A stretch of 30,576 nucleotides of DNA. It comes from Azolla pinnata. Lineage: Eukaryota; Streptophyta; Polypodiopsida; Salviniales; Salviniaceae. The translations under genes were made by a program, and so were the position numbers. The DNA lies in NCBI GenBank assembly GCA_037176905.1, contig JBBBWG010026757.1, positions 38,080 to 68,655 on the forward strand, read 5' to 3'. Positions 21,100 through 30,576 of the stretch are shown here, piece by piece (the first letter of the stretch is position 1; each line of letters begins with the position of its first letter). Under the pieces are notes generated by a model, which ran no database searches, had not been told where the DNA came from, and saw nothing but the letters and a program-made list of their open reading frames with translations.

Positions 21100-24000
21100 A
21101 TGGCGAGATCTGAGCTCATGCATGCAGTTCAGTACTCATCTTACGGCGGCGGCGCCGCTGCTCTTAAGGTTGGGACAAACTACCCCCCCCTCTTCCTTCT
21201 TTTCTCACGCAGAAATGTGAAGCTGCTGTCGTTTGTTTTATAGCTCATGGCATGCTCGATTTGTATGGAACCTCGTTTTTGGGAAGTGTAGTCATTTGGA
21301 TTTTGGGAAGAGAACTCGCTCGGCTCAGTACAATACGGCCTTTCCAGTCCCGATCTTGTTTTTTGGAGTCTACTTTCCTTTCTTTCTAAATGCTAACTTG
21401 ATCGAACACTTCCCAAAAATATGCGCTACATTTTTATTTATTTATTTATCCTAATTCTCTAGCTTGTTTTTTGTGTCTTACTTGCATTGTATTTAGCTAG
21501 CCAAAAACTGGGCAATAGCAGAGATTAGATAGAACTCTTATGTTCTTGAAATTAGAAATTGGAAATTGCAAAGATCTGAAGAATATTGTCTCTCTAAGTT
21601 GCTATCTAGAAACGGTGAAATTGAAAAATATTACCTTCTTTATAGGTTTATGTATATATATATATATATTCAGATTGTAATATGTGCATTCTCTGGAAAT
21701 GGAAAAAGTGAATACGTGAACGACTAACATTTGCCAATACAATAAATATGATACTTTTTTAATTGGACAAAATCGACTTTTGACTACTTTTCTACATTGA
21801 AATTGATTTGTACAATCGGTATGGTTGAATGGATTGAGCATGAGTTTGAGTCTATGTTTGTGCTTTACTTTTTGAGCAATCCATCTTTCCCATTTATAAT
21901 ATATCGTTATTTTTTGTCTGTATAGGTGAATGGTTTTTTATACTGGAATACGAATGCACAAATATATACTCCTCTAATCTATAATACACACACACACACG
22001 CACGCATATATAACATGAAACTTGCAGTACTAATGTATTTGTGTTTCCTTTTCTGATTGGATACGTGGGTGATTTATGTAGCATGTAAAGATTCCTGTGC
22101 CAACTCCTACGTCTGGAGAAATCTTAGTAAAGATCGAAGCTGCAAGTGTTAATCCCGTAGACTGGAAGATCCAGAGTGGAAAACTGCGCCCTATCTTGGC
22201 CGCCAAATTCCCACTTATCCCAGGTATCTTGCTAACGTTAATACTTTTCTTTTAAGTATCATTTATGTAGGTATTAGGTTTGAAACTACTTCTATGGTAT
22301 AAAATTGGGATACCCATATCTATCTATATAATTGTGTATATAGGTGAACCTAATTTGAGTATATGAGTTTTTGATCGTGGTGCAACCTCAGCGAATGATC
22401 TGCTGTTTCATCTGGGATTAATATCATCTTCTTACTGATTCATGCACATTTTGTGTTCACTTGATTTGGGTTTCATTCACGAGGTTATCTCACTACACTG
22501 TCTTGTTTTTAATTTATGATTAATTTGGTATATAATTTTTCTATCACAAGGTAATCTCACTGTATTGTGTGGTTTCCATATGTTGCTTATTTGCGTATAT
22601 AAGTTTTGCTGCAATAATATTATTGCTGAAGGTATCTTTGATTATTGGAATGATTATATCACCCTTTTATTGTATGGATATCTAGGCAAACAACGTCTTT
22701 TCTATATTAAAATGATTGAAAGCATTAATAAAATCCTATATAGAGCTATTTTATGGAATGGTGATATGTCTCTGTCTGCTTATTGACATTATCCATGTGG
22801 ATTCTTGATGCATGTCGGTCTTGGCTTTGTGGATTAATGGACCAATGATGCAATACATTGAACTATATCATTTCAGTATCCACCAATTTTGTTTTAACAT
22901 AAGAACTTGCATACTTTATATTGTGGCTTTTTATTTTGCAAGTCGGTTTGTCTACAGAGTAATATGACCTGTGAATGTAGGTTTGCCTATGCATGTTTAG
23001 ACCTGGTTCATGTTGAGTATGTATATATTACACTTAGTTTCGAGACTGCAATGTAGCATGTATCCAATTTTGAGACTTGCAACTTCAGAGATCGATATGT
23101 TGAGCATGGATGTCATGTAATCTTACCTGCACTAAACATCTGGAGACTTGCAACACACTTTCCCATTCTAATATTTGAGGTACTTATTTATATTGGATGC
23201 TTTGGTTTTTTTCTACATGTATAATTCTATGAACTTGGTGTGTGTATTGAGATGATTGTAGAAATGCTAAATCTTCAATGAAACCATGTATGCATTCACC
23301 TGATGGTGGAGGTTCTAAATTTTAAAATGTGGTTTGTGCACGAAAACCAAATTTGTAGGAAAATGTTATGTTGTTTTAAGATTTGTTCCCGTATAAACTG
23401 TCTCATGATCACAATTTGATTGTGATATAATGTGACAGGGCCAAATTTGAAGGACATATACCGTTGTTTCAATATTTCTTTCTTATAAACACACCAATAG
23501 ACAGTTATTTTCCTCTATACCTTTCAGGAACTGACATTGCAGGGGAGGTCATATCAGTGGGTCCTGGAGTGAACGCATTCGCAGCAGGGGATAAAGTTTT
23601 TAGTGGGCTTGACGTGAAGGTAAATGTCTCTGCTTCGGTGGGTTATATTATATACGTATTGGATATCCACCTGAATCCCTAAAGTCAGATTCATTGATTG
23701 ATCAATGTATATTCAATTAAGGTACATAGTAATAACTTACATATAAATGTATTCGATCTGATGTGCATAATGCTTCTGTATGTATGTGCTATAGAAAGGA
23801 GGTTCATTGGCAGAATATGCTGTTGCATCTGTCACAACCACAGCCAAAAGACCTGATGGTGTCTCGGCAATAGATGGGTGTTCTCTCCCTATTGCTGGAG
23901 TGACTGCCTTACAAGCTATTCGTGATACGAATGGAGCAGGGCTAAAGCTCGACGGAACAAGTAAAGCCAATCTTCTTATCACCGCTGCATCTGGTGGTGT

Positions 24001-24624
24001 TGGCACATATGCAGTTCAGGTTCGCAGTGTAATTTGTCGATAATTGAAATGGGCTATGCTTAAACTTTCCCCAGATCATTGCAAATGGCTAATGCGAGAT
24101 AATTGATCAACGTCACGTAATGCTTTCCTTGATTGTAAAAATGCATATAGATTGCGAAGCTCACCGGAGCACATGTGACAGCTACTTGTGGGGCGCGGAA
24201 TATCGAATTAGTGAAGAGCCTGGGTGCTGATGAGGTATTGGACTATAAGACACCGGAAGGAGATGCCTTGAAGAGTCCATCTGGGCGCAAATACGATGCG
24301 GTAATCCACTGTGCAACTGGTATCCCTTGGTCTAAATTCAGCCCAAACCTCACACCTAATGGGAAAGTGATACATCTCACTCCGGATTTCAAGGCAATAG
24401 TCGACATGGCCCTCAAGAAGCTTACCTTCTCGAAGCAGAAGCTTGCTATTCTGGTTGTATCGTTAAATGCCGAAGATTTGAAACTGGTGGGGGAATTGGT
24501 GAAAGATGGGAAGCTTAGGACTGTTGTGGATTCACAATATCCTTTGGCAAAGGCTGAAGAAGCATGGGCTAGAAGTATCGAGGGACATGCGACCGGCAAA
24601 ATCGTGGTGAATGTTCAGGAATGA
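21100..24624 (+). CDS. CEQORH: ceQORH-like quinone oxidoreductase, copy 2 (intact)
   Basis: Five exons (21100-21168, 22082-22223, 23528-23619, 23795-24019, 24151-24624) encode 333 aa, near the length of Arabidopsis ceQORH. It is an NADPH-dependent oxidoreductase of the zinc-free quinone oxidoreductase group, expected at the chloroplast envelope. Order: MARSELMHAVQYSSYGGG at the N terminus, the GroES-like catalytic fold with NPVDWKIQSG (about 50-59) and GTDIAGEVISVGPGV (71-85), the Rossmann nucleotide-binding motif AASGGVGTYAVQ (165-176), TATCGARNIELVKSLGADE and the C-terminal HATGKIVVNVQE. All introns are GT-AG, and the phases match copies 1 and 3. There is no obvious cleavable transit peptide, as known for this family. 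It is the only one of the three copies without a visible defect or gap, so it is probably a functional member. An in-frame ATG at codon 7 is an alternative start. Confidence 0.95.
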
Positions 24625-24950
24625 GGTCGGTGTATCGGAAATCTTATTACTTGTAAATGTCTCGTATATAATTTATTTAGCGGACAATGTTGTTGATTTC
24701 GACGAATTTCAATGTAAATAAGTATTTGTGAAAGGTTGTGTGTCATTTTGAAGCAAAAAGATCTCAAAGGAATTGTAAACTTTTTTCTTTTGTCCAAAGC
24801 TTCCAAATGGTGCAAAGTTGTATGTACTAATCACTTTTTCTGATTATATTCGACACGAAAAGAGTTTTTTTAGTTGTTCAGTTGTTAAATCAGGTCTTTG
24901 CAATCCGTTCGTTTGCTTAGCGCCATGGAAAATCCATTCTGGTGAAATCT

Positions 24951-25242
24951 TGTCATTCACCCAGTATATGATGCTAACTAACCATTTCTACGATTCTTGA
25001 TCTGAAGCGGGAGATCTCTAAATTTTCGACTCGCAAGCAGCAAGCGTTTATTTCAGTTTTCTTATCAGAAACTGGAATCCTTTCATTCACCCAGCATATG
25101 AAGCACATCATACATTTCTCAGATGTCTGATCGGAAGGGGGGAGATCTTCTTCAGGTTTCTAATGAAACTCTTTCATTCGCCCCAGTATACGACGCGAAC
25201 TGATCGTTTCTCCAAATTTCCGATCAGTAGTGGGAGACCTCT
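24951..25242. repeat. Three diverged ~70-bp repeats downstream of copy 2
   Basis: Segments at about 24951-25020, 25079-25150 and 25170-25242 share TCATTC.CCCAGYATA, then CATTTCT or CGTTTCT, then a TCTGATCGGAAG-like motif and GGGAGA.CT. They are spaced about 130 and 90 bp apart. No coding function is apparent. Confidence 0.7.
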
Positions 25243-25347
25243 GAATTTCCGATCGGAAGCTCAAATCTTCGTCGAAATTCGGTTGTTGCACGATGATCCA
25301 TCGAGTTTCTAGAAACTGGACCCGATTCTAGGAATCAAAGAGGCTTA

Positions 25348-25391
25348 GTGCCCAAGGCACTTCCGCGCCTTGATGGTTGACTTTTGGGCAC
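25348..25391. repeat. 8-bp inverted repeat, 44-nt stem-loop
   Basis: GTGCCCAA (25348-25355) and TTGGGCAC (25384-25391) are complementary, with a nested AAGGC/GCCTT stem. It lies just before the CA-rich array. No function can be assigned. Confidence 0.55.
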
Positions 25392-25429
25392 CGCAGTTGA
25401 CTTGATTCCCTTTCCTTCATCTACCTGCA

Positions 25430-25784
25430 CAAACACATACATGCATTCATGTATATGCACACACATACAAACATGCATACACATTCACACCGCATCATAT
25501 GCATGCATGCATACATACACACACACATGCACACATACATCATACACACACATGCACACATACATATGAACACACACACGCACACATGCACACGTGTTAT
25601 GTACATATGCCTACATCCATGATTCCTTCCATGCATCCATGCACACATACATACATACATACATGGATACACAGCCACACACATACATAGACACACACAT
25701 ACATGGATGCATAGCTACACACATACATAGACACACACATACATGGATGCATAGCTACACACATACATCGACACACACATACAT
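25430..25784. repeat. CA/CATA microsatellite array, left part
   Basis: This is a dense array of ACACAC, CATACATA and CATGCATG words. Its right end is a regular roughly 40-bp unit (GACACACACATACATGGATG followed by CATAGCTACACACATACATA) repeated to the LINE insertion point. Open frames here on either strand are repeat artefacts. Confidence 0.95.
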
Positions 25785-26197
25785 ACTACCTATCCCTTTA
25801 CATCCCTTCTCAAGTCAGGAATGTAAAGATAGTTTTCTCCCCTTGTGGGAAATTCTTAGTGTTTCTACTATGTGGGTGATATGGAAGTCCGGATGCGCCA
25901 AAATATTTGATAGCAAATCAATACCTCCTGTTGATACAGTCAAGGAAATTTGGTCCATAATTATTCACACTCTGAAAGGCCAGTATGATAGCATCTCTGA
26001 TCATTCAGCCCGTAATATGTTTTATAAACATTGGTATCATTCTCGTTTGTTTGAGGTCCATAATAATGTTGTTATATGGAATTTTACTCCACCTAGGTGG
26101 CTTTTCCCACCTCCATAATAGCTATTTCCCCCTTTGGGTTTATGTAGCCATTTGGCCTTGTTTATAACTAATGACAGGATAAAATCTTCCAAAAAAA
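25785..26197 (+). mobile_element. 5'-truncated LINE (non-LTR retrotransposon) 3' end
   Basis: A frame ending at the stop at 26116-26118 reads through motifs typical of the C-terminal end of plant LINE ORF2, after the zinc-binding reverse-transcriptase domain: LPLWEILSVSTMWVIWKSG, CAKIFDSK and VKEIWSIIIHTLKGQYDSI. It is followed by a short 3' UTR and an A7 tail at 26191-26197. The 15-bp sequence GACACACACATACAT occurs directly on both sides (25770-25784 and 26198-26212) as a candidate target-site duplication. The element has lost nearly all of its 5' part and cannot move by itself. Confidence 0.82.
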
Positions 26198-27195
26198 GAC
26201 ACACACATACATGGATACATAGCTACACACATACATAGATACATAGATACATAGATACACACACATGCATAGATACATAGACACATAGATACATAGATGC
26301 ACACATACATAGATGCATACATACTTACATCGACACATAGATACATACGCACACATACATACACACGCATGCACACATGCATACATATGTACATAAGCTG
26401 ATTCCATCCATGCATGCATGCATGCATGCAGCGCACACACATACATACACACATACACACATACACACGTACACACGTACATACACACATACACACGCAC
26501 ATGCATACACACACACATACATTCATACATACATAGATGCATACAAACTTACATAGACATATAGATACATACGCGCACATACATGCACACGCATGCACAC
26601 ATGCGTACATATGTGCATAAGCCTACATCCATGATTCCATCCATGCATGCATGCAGCGCACACACATCCATACACACATACACACATCATCATCATCATG
26701 CACATGCACACACACGCACATACATACATACATGCACGCATGCACACATGCACAGATGCATACATACTTACATAGATACATAGATACATACGCGCACATA
26801 CATACACACACATGCACACATGCATACATATGTACATAAGCCTACATCCATGATTCCATCCATCCATGCATGCCGGCATGCAGCGCACACACATGCATAC
26901 ACACATACACACATACACACGCACACACATCGATACACGCACGCACACATACATACACACATGCACACACACATAGATACACAGATAGATACGCATATGC
27001 ATGCATGCATACATACATGCATGCATGCATGCACACACACACACGCACACATACATACGCACATGCACACACACACACATACACACAGATAGATACACAG
27101 ATGCATGCATGCATACATACATGCATGCATGCATACATACATGCATGCATGCATACATACACGCATGCACATACGCATGCATGCATGCATCCATG
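26198..27195. repeat. CA/CATG array, right part, with ~220-bp higher-order units
   Basis: The array continues after the LINE. Anchor sequences CATAAGC and GATTCCATCCATGCATGC recur near 26392, 26616 and 26835, spaced 224 and 219 bp, each followed by CAGCGCACACAC. A related anchor is near 25601 in the left part. The last 200 bp are CATGCATG-rich, and the array ends about 65 bp before the ATG of ceQORH copy 3. A (CAT)5-like tract lies near 26686. Confidence 0.93.
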
Positions 27196-27259
27196 CATAT
27201 AGCGCAGGTGGTGGGTCGGAATTCCCACATTGCTCCTTTCTTCCTCGCAGTTGTGGGCT

Positions 27260-30017
27260 ATGGCGCTTATTCGTGCAGTGCAGTACTCATCCTACGGCGG
27301 CGGTGCCTCTGCTCTCAAGGTTAGAACAGCCTCCGGGCTCTCCCTTCTGCTATCAAAACCGATCTGCTGTTTGCTTTTCCTCGTGTCAAGCTTTCCTTTG
27401 CTTCTTATCGACCATTTCGTGATGGCCACACGATCGCCAAAACACGGATCTGGGAATCGATTCATTGCGCTGACGTTTTCAGAAACAAGGGCTAGAAACC
27501 GAAAACAGAGGAAAGATTTGATAGAATCATAGCAAAGAGTTGTGGCCTTTCGAGACTTGAAGCTAAAATTTTTCCCTCCTTTTTGTCTTAATTATTTGTT
27601 AGCAACTAATCCTGATATAATGCTGCCTGAAAATGTGATCTCTAAATTTCCAAGCTTCTTTCCTTATGTTGACTTCAATCGATCTATTTTTGTATGCAAA
27701 TGTAGCTAAAAACTTAGTATGCAATAGACAAGATAAAGTGTTTTCTTCTAAGTTCCGATCTTCAGTAAGGAATTTGAGAAACCAGCATTGTCTATATCCA
27801 TATCCATATCCATATCTGTCTATATGTCTATCTATATCTATATATTGATAGCATGTTGTACTTTAAATGAATTTTTGTTCTGTTTTTCTGATTGGATATG
27901 TGGGTGATTTGTGTAACATGTAGGGATTCCTGTGCCAACTTCTTTCCTTGTTTTTGTATGCAAATGTAGCTGAAAACTATGCAAAAGACTAGATGAAATG
28001 TTTTCCTCCAAGTTCCAAATTTCAGTAAGAAATTTGAGAGACTAGCATTGTCTATATCCATATCTATATGTCTATCTATATCTATATATTGGTAGCATGC
28101 TGTACTAATGTATTTTTGTTCTTTTTTTCTGATTGGATACGTGGGTGATTTGTGTAGCATGTAGAGATTCCTGTGCCAACTCCTAAGTCTGGAGAAATCT
28201 TAGTAAAGATCGAAGCTGCAAGTGTTAATCCCATAGACTGGAAGATCCAGAGTGGACACCTGCGCCCTATCTTTACAGTTAAATTACCACATACGCCAGG
28301 TATCTTGAAATCCTTAATATTTTCTTTACAATATCATTTCTGTAGATATTAGGTGGTGACAACTAATTGTTCTTCCATGATCTATCTATCTATCAATCAA
28401 TCTTTCTATCTATGTGACTTATATCTATTCCAACATTGTATGAGACTAAATTAAATTGCAATATTGTATGTATGTAATGTCACTGTCCTATTATCAATTT
28501 CTGCTCCATTTACATTGGGGGTTGATACTTCGAGTATGGATGTCAATGGGGTCTAAGATACGGAAGATATTTGCACACTTTTAATGCCCTTTCCCAATCT
28601 AATTTCTAGATGCACTTGTTTATATTTCAAGCTTTGGTTTATCTATTAGTATTGCACACTTAAAAAGAAACGAAGTTCTGTATGCATTGATGTTTATGGA
28701 AACACTATAATTCAATGATAAGGTATTGTTTACGGAAGGTGAAAGCTAGGCAAATGTAATGCCATGTGTTTCAAGATTTGTTCTATATAAACTGTCTGAT
28801 TGACACAAATTAACAGTGATATAATGTGATTTAGATACTGTTTGAATGTATGAAACCATTTTTGTATGAAAATATACCGCTGTTTCTGTATTTATTTCAT
28901 GTTATGTTCTACTATCTTTCAGGAAGTGACATTGCGGGGGAGGTTGTATCAGTGGGTCCTGGTGTGAACACATTCACACAAGGGGATAAAGTCTTTAGTT
29001 GGCTTGACCTGAAGGTAAATGTCTCTGCTTCGGTGGGTTATATTATATACGTATTGGTTATTCACCTGAATTCCTAAAGTCAGACTCATTGATTGATCAA
29101 TGTATATTTCAATCAAGGTACATGGTAATAACTTATATATAAATGTATTCGCTCTGATGTGCATAATGCTTCTGTATGTATGTGCTATAGAAAGGAGGTT
29201 CATTGGCAGAATATGCTGTTGCATCTGTCACAACCACAGCCAAAAGACCTGATGGTGTCTCTGCAATAGATGGGTGTTCTCTCCCTATTGCTGGAGTGAC
29301 TGCCTTACAAGCTATTCGTGATACGAAAGGAGCAGGGCTAAAGCTCGACGGAACAAGTAAAGCCAATCTTCTTATCACTGCTGCATCTGGTGGTGTTGGC
29401 ACATACGCGATTCAGGGTTAGCAGTGTAATTTTGTTGATGATTGAGATAGTCAATTCCTAAACGTTTCCCAGATGATTGCAAAATGGCTGATCCGAGATA
29501 AAACGTTGCATATGATGCTTTCCGCGATGAATATGCATAGATTGCGAAGCTCACCGGAGCACACGTGACAGCTACTTGTGGGGCGCGGAATATCGAATTA
29601 GTGAAGAGCCTGGGTGCTGATGAGGTATTGGACTATAAGACACCGGAAGGAGATGCCTTGAAGAGTCCATCTGGGCGCAAATACGATGCGGTAATCCACT
29701 GTGCAACTGGTATCCCTTGGTCTAAATTCAGCCCAAACCTCACACCTAATGGGAAAGTGATACATCTCACTCCGGATTTCAATGCGATAGTCGACATCGC
29801 CCTCAAGAAGCTCACCTTCTCGAAGCAGAAGTTTGTCCATTTGATGGTATCGGTAAATGCTGAAGATTTGAAACTGGTGGGGGAATTGGTGAAAGATGGG
29901 AAGCTTAGGACTGTTGTGGATTCACAATATCCGTTGGCAAAGGCCGAAGAAGCATGGGCTAGAAGTATCGAGGGACATGCGACGGGCAAAATCGTGGTGA
30001 ATGTTCAGCAGGAGTGA
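27260..30017 (+). CDS. CEQORH: ceQORH-like quinone oxidoreductase, copy 3 (frame problem at exon 4 donor)
   Basis: Five exons parallel copy 2: 27260-27319, 28158-28299, 28923-29014, 29191-29415 and 29541-30017. If joined in the ancestral frame they give 331 aa, starting MALIRAVQYSSYGGG, with AASGGVGTYAIQ at about 162-173 and ending VVNVQQE. The product would be an NADPH oxidoreductase of the same family as copy 2. However, exon 4 ends CAGGGTTAG where copy 2 has CAGGTTCG. The first GT is one base later (29417), so canonical splicing adds one G, shifts the frame and stops at 29618-29620 after about 199 aa. Intron retention stops at once. Exon 5 remains fully open and close to copy 2. So this is a very young pseudogene, a non-canonically spliced gene, or a one-base assembly error. 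Confidence 0.85.
27655..28181. repeat. Tandem duplication of the copy 3 intron 1/exon 2 junction
   Basis: Unit 1 (27655-27940) and unit 2 (27939-28181) both start CTTCTTTCCTT or its continuation and share TTTTTGTATGCAAATGTAGCT, GTCTATATCCATAT words, CTGATTGGATA.GTGGGTGATT and the first 24 nt of exon 2. Unit 2 leads into the real exon 2 at 28158. Unit 1 carries a decoy exon start at 27917-27940 preceded by GTGTAA instead of GTGTAG. Confidence 0.9.
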
Positions 30018-30576
30018 CATATATAAAGGCGAAAAACAGGTGGAAAGTTTCTGCATTGGAATCGTCGATTCGTTCTTGTAAAATGTCTTTGTATCATTAA
30101 TCAACAGCGTCGTGTCGATGGAATCATAACATGAAAGAGGTCCGAAATGCACGTGTCTTGTATTCATTCACACATTGTTTGGATCTGATAATTCCAAATA
30201 ACAGCGAGTTGATGCGGGAGATGCTTCATTTTTGGTGATGCATCCGATCTTGTAGCTCTTCATGTTGTTTTTTTCAGAATCCAAGCTCCATTTGCTTGGA
30301 GCTCCTCCATTGTGGGCGCAAACATCTGTATATCTGTTTTTGTGTTTGTTTCCACTTATTTTTGGAAAAGTCATAACCTTGGTTGGAGTTGGTTTGCATG
30401 GAAAAAGTGTGATTATGTGTTTCTTTTTTGAGTGTAGGTATACAGAAAGTCTTAGGATTTGTATAAAAAATCGTGTCCTATCCGACATGCAAAGCAAGTG
30501 TTGGTTCGATCTCATTTCCTTCAAGAATTTGATGGAAGAAAAGCCCGGATTTTTTATCTGCTTCAAGGGGGTTCCG
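30018..30576. other. Downstream flank of ceQORH copy 3
   Basis: It should contain the 3' UTR of copy 3. The sequence is AT-rich with a small CCAAGC/GCTTGG hairpin near 30281-30300. A 132-codon open frame on the minus strand (30168-30566) has no recognisable domain and is not supported as a gene. Confidence 0.5.

Noticed and set aside
20726..21123. Minus-strand frames rich in Leu/Phe/Tyr resembling membrane proteins
   Set aside because: They are translations of the TATTT/TTAAT side of the A/T minisatellite. The hydrophobic look comes from the repeat, with no start context or family similarity.
23737..24599. Antisense frames (89 and 118 codons) opposite exons 4 and 5 of copies 2 and 3
   Set aside because: They mirror the conserved coding exons and are conserved only because the sense strand is.
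25384..27324. Long open frames (up to 235 codons) of Cys/Met/Val/Tyr or His/Thr-rich protein across the CA/CATG array on both strands
   Set aside because: CA, CATA and CATG repeats contain few stop codons in any frame. The frames overlap each other on both strands and vanish outside the array, so they are repeat artefacts.
30168..30566. 132-codon minus-strand frame after ceQORH copy 3
   Set aside because: No domain recognised, runs into the window edge, and lies in AT-rich 3' flank; possible only if transcript evidence appears.

Overview
The window is nuclear DNA from a land plant, most likely a flowering plant. The evidence is spliced genes with GT-AG introns of roughly 70 to 1700 bp, CCCTAAA (plant-type) telomeric repeats, plant-type PRMT5 and chloroplast-envelope quinone oxidoreductase proteins, a plant LINE fragment and abundant microsatellites. 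A run of exactly 100 N marks an assembly gap. I cannot name the species. Nothing looks prokaryotic or viral, and there is no CRISPR array or operon.

Layout. Positions 1-461 are fifteen copies of a 31-bp repeat with a palindromic core. Positions 462-922 form a 5' flank extremely rich in CGTAT/ATACG, leading into a nine-exon PITH-domain (PITHD1-type) gene at 923-3937 (+, 206 aa). A gene-poor stretch containing an interstitial telomeric array follows. A 23-exon PRMT5 gene lies at 5608-12513 (+, 653 aa); it has all expected catalytic residues and one GC-AG intron. The remainder is a local family of three five-exon ceQORH-like oxidoreductase genes: copy 1 on the minus strand (13815-17502, crossed by the N gap), copy 2 on the plus strand (21100-24624, intact, 333 aa) and copy 3 on the plus strand (27260-30017). 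Copies 1 and 2 are head to head; copies 2 and 3 are in tandem. All exon boundaries and phases are shared, so they are duplicates.

The space between the ceQORH copies is filled with low-complexity DNA: an A/T-rich minisatellite directly upstream of copy 2, and a 1.7-kb CA/CATG array, interrupted by a 5'-truncated LINE, directly upstream of copy 3. Copy 3 has an extra G at its exon-4 splice donor, which would shift the frame, and a tandem duplication of its intron 1/exon 2 junction whose upstream acceptor has lost its AG. Copies 2 and 3 are nearly identical from intron 3 onward but clearly diverged in exons 2-3, as expected for gene conversion or uneven selection.

Functionally, the PITH gene and PRMT5 are single-copy housekeeping-type genes with no evident link to each other. 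The ceQORH cluster would act on lipid-derived ketols and electrophiles at the chloroplast envelope. I found no convincing new biological system; the notable items are gene-family evolution, splice-site changes and repeat structure.
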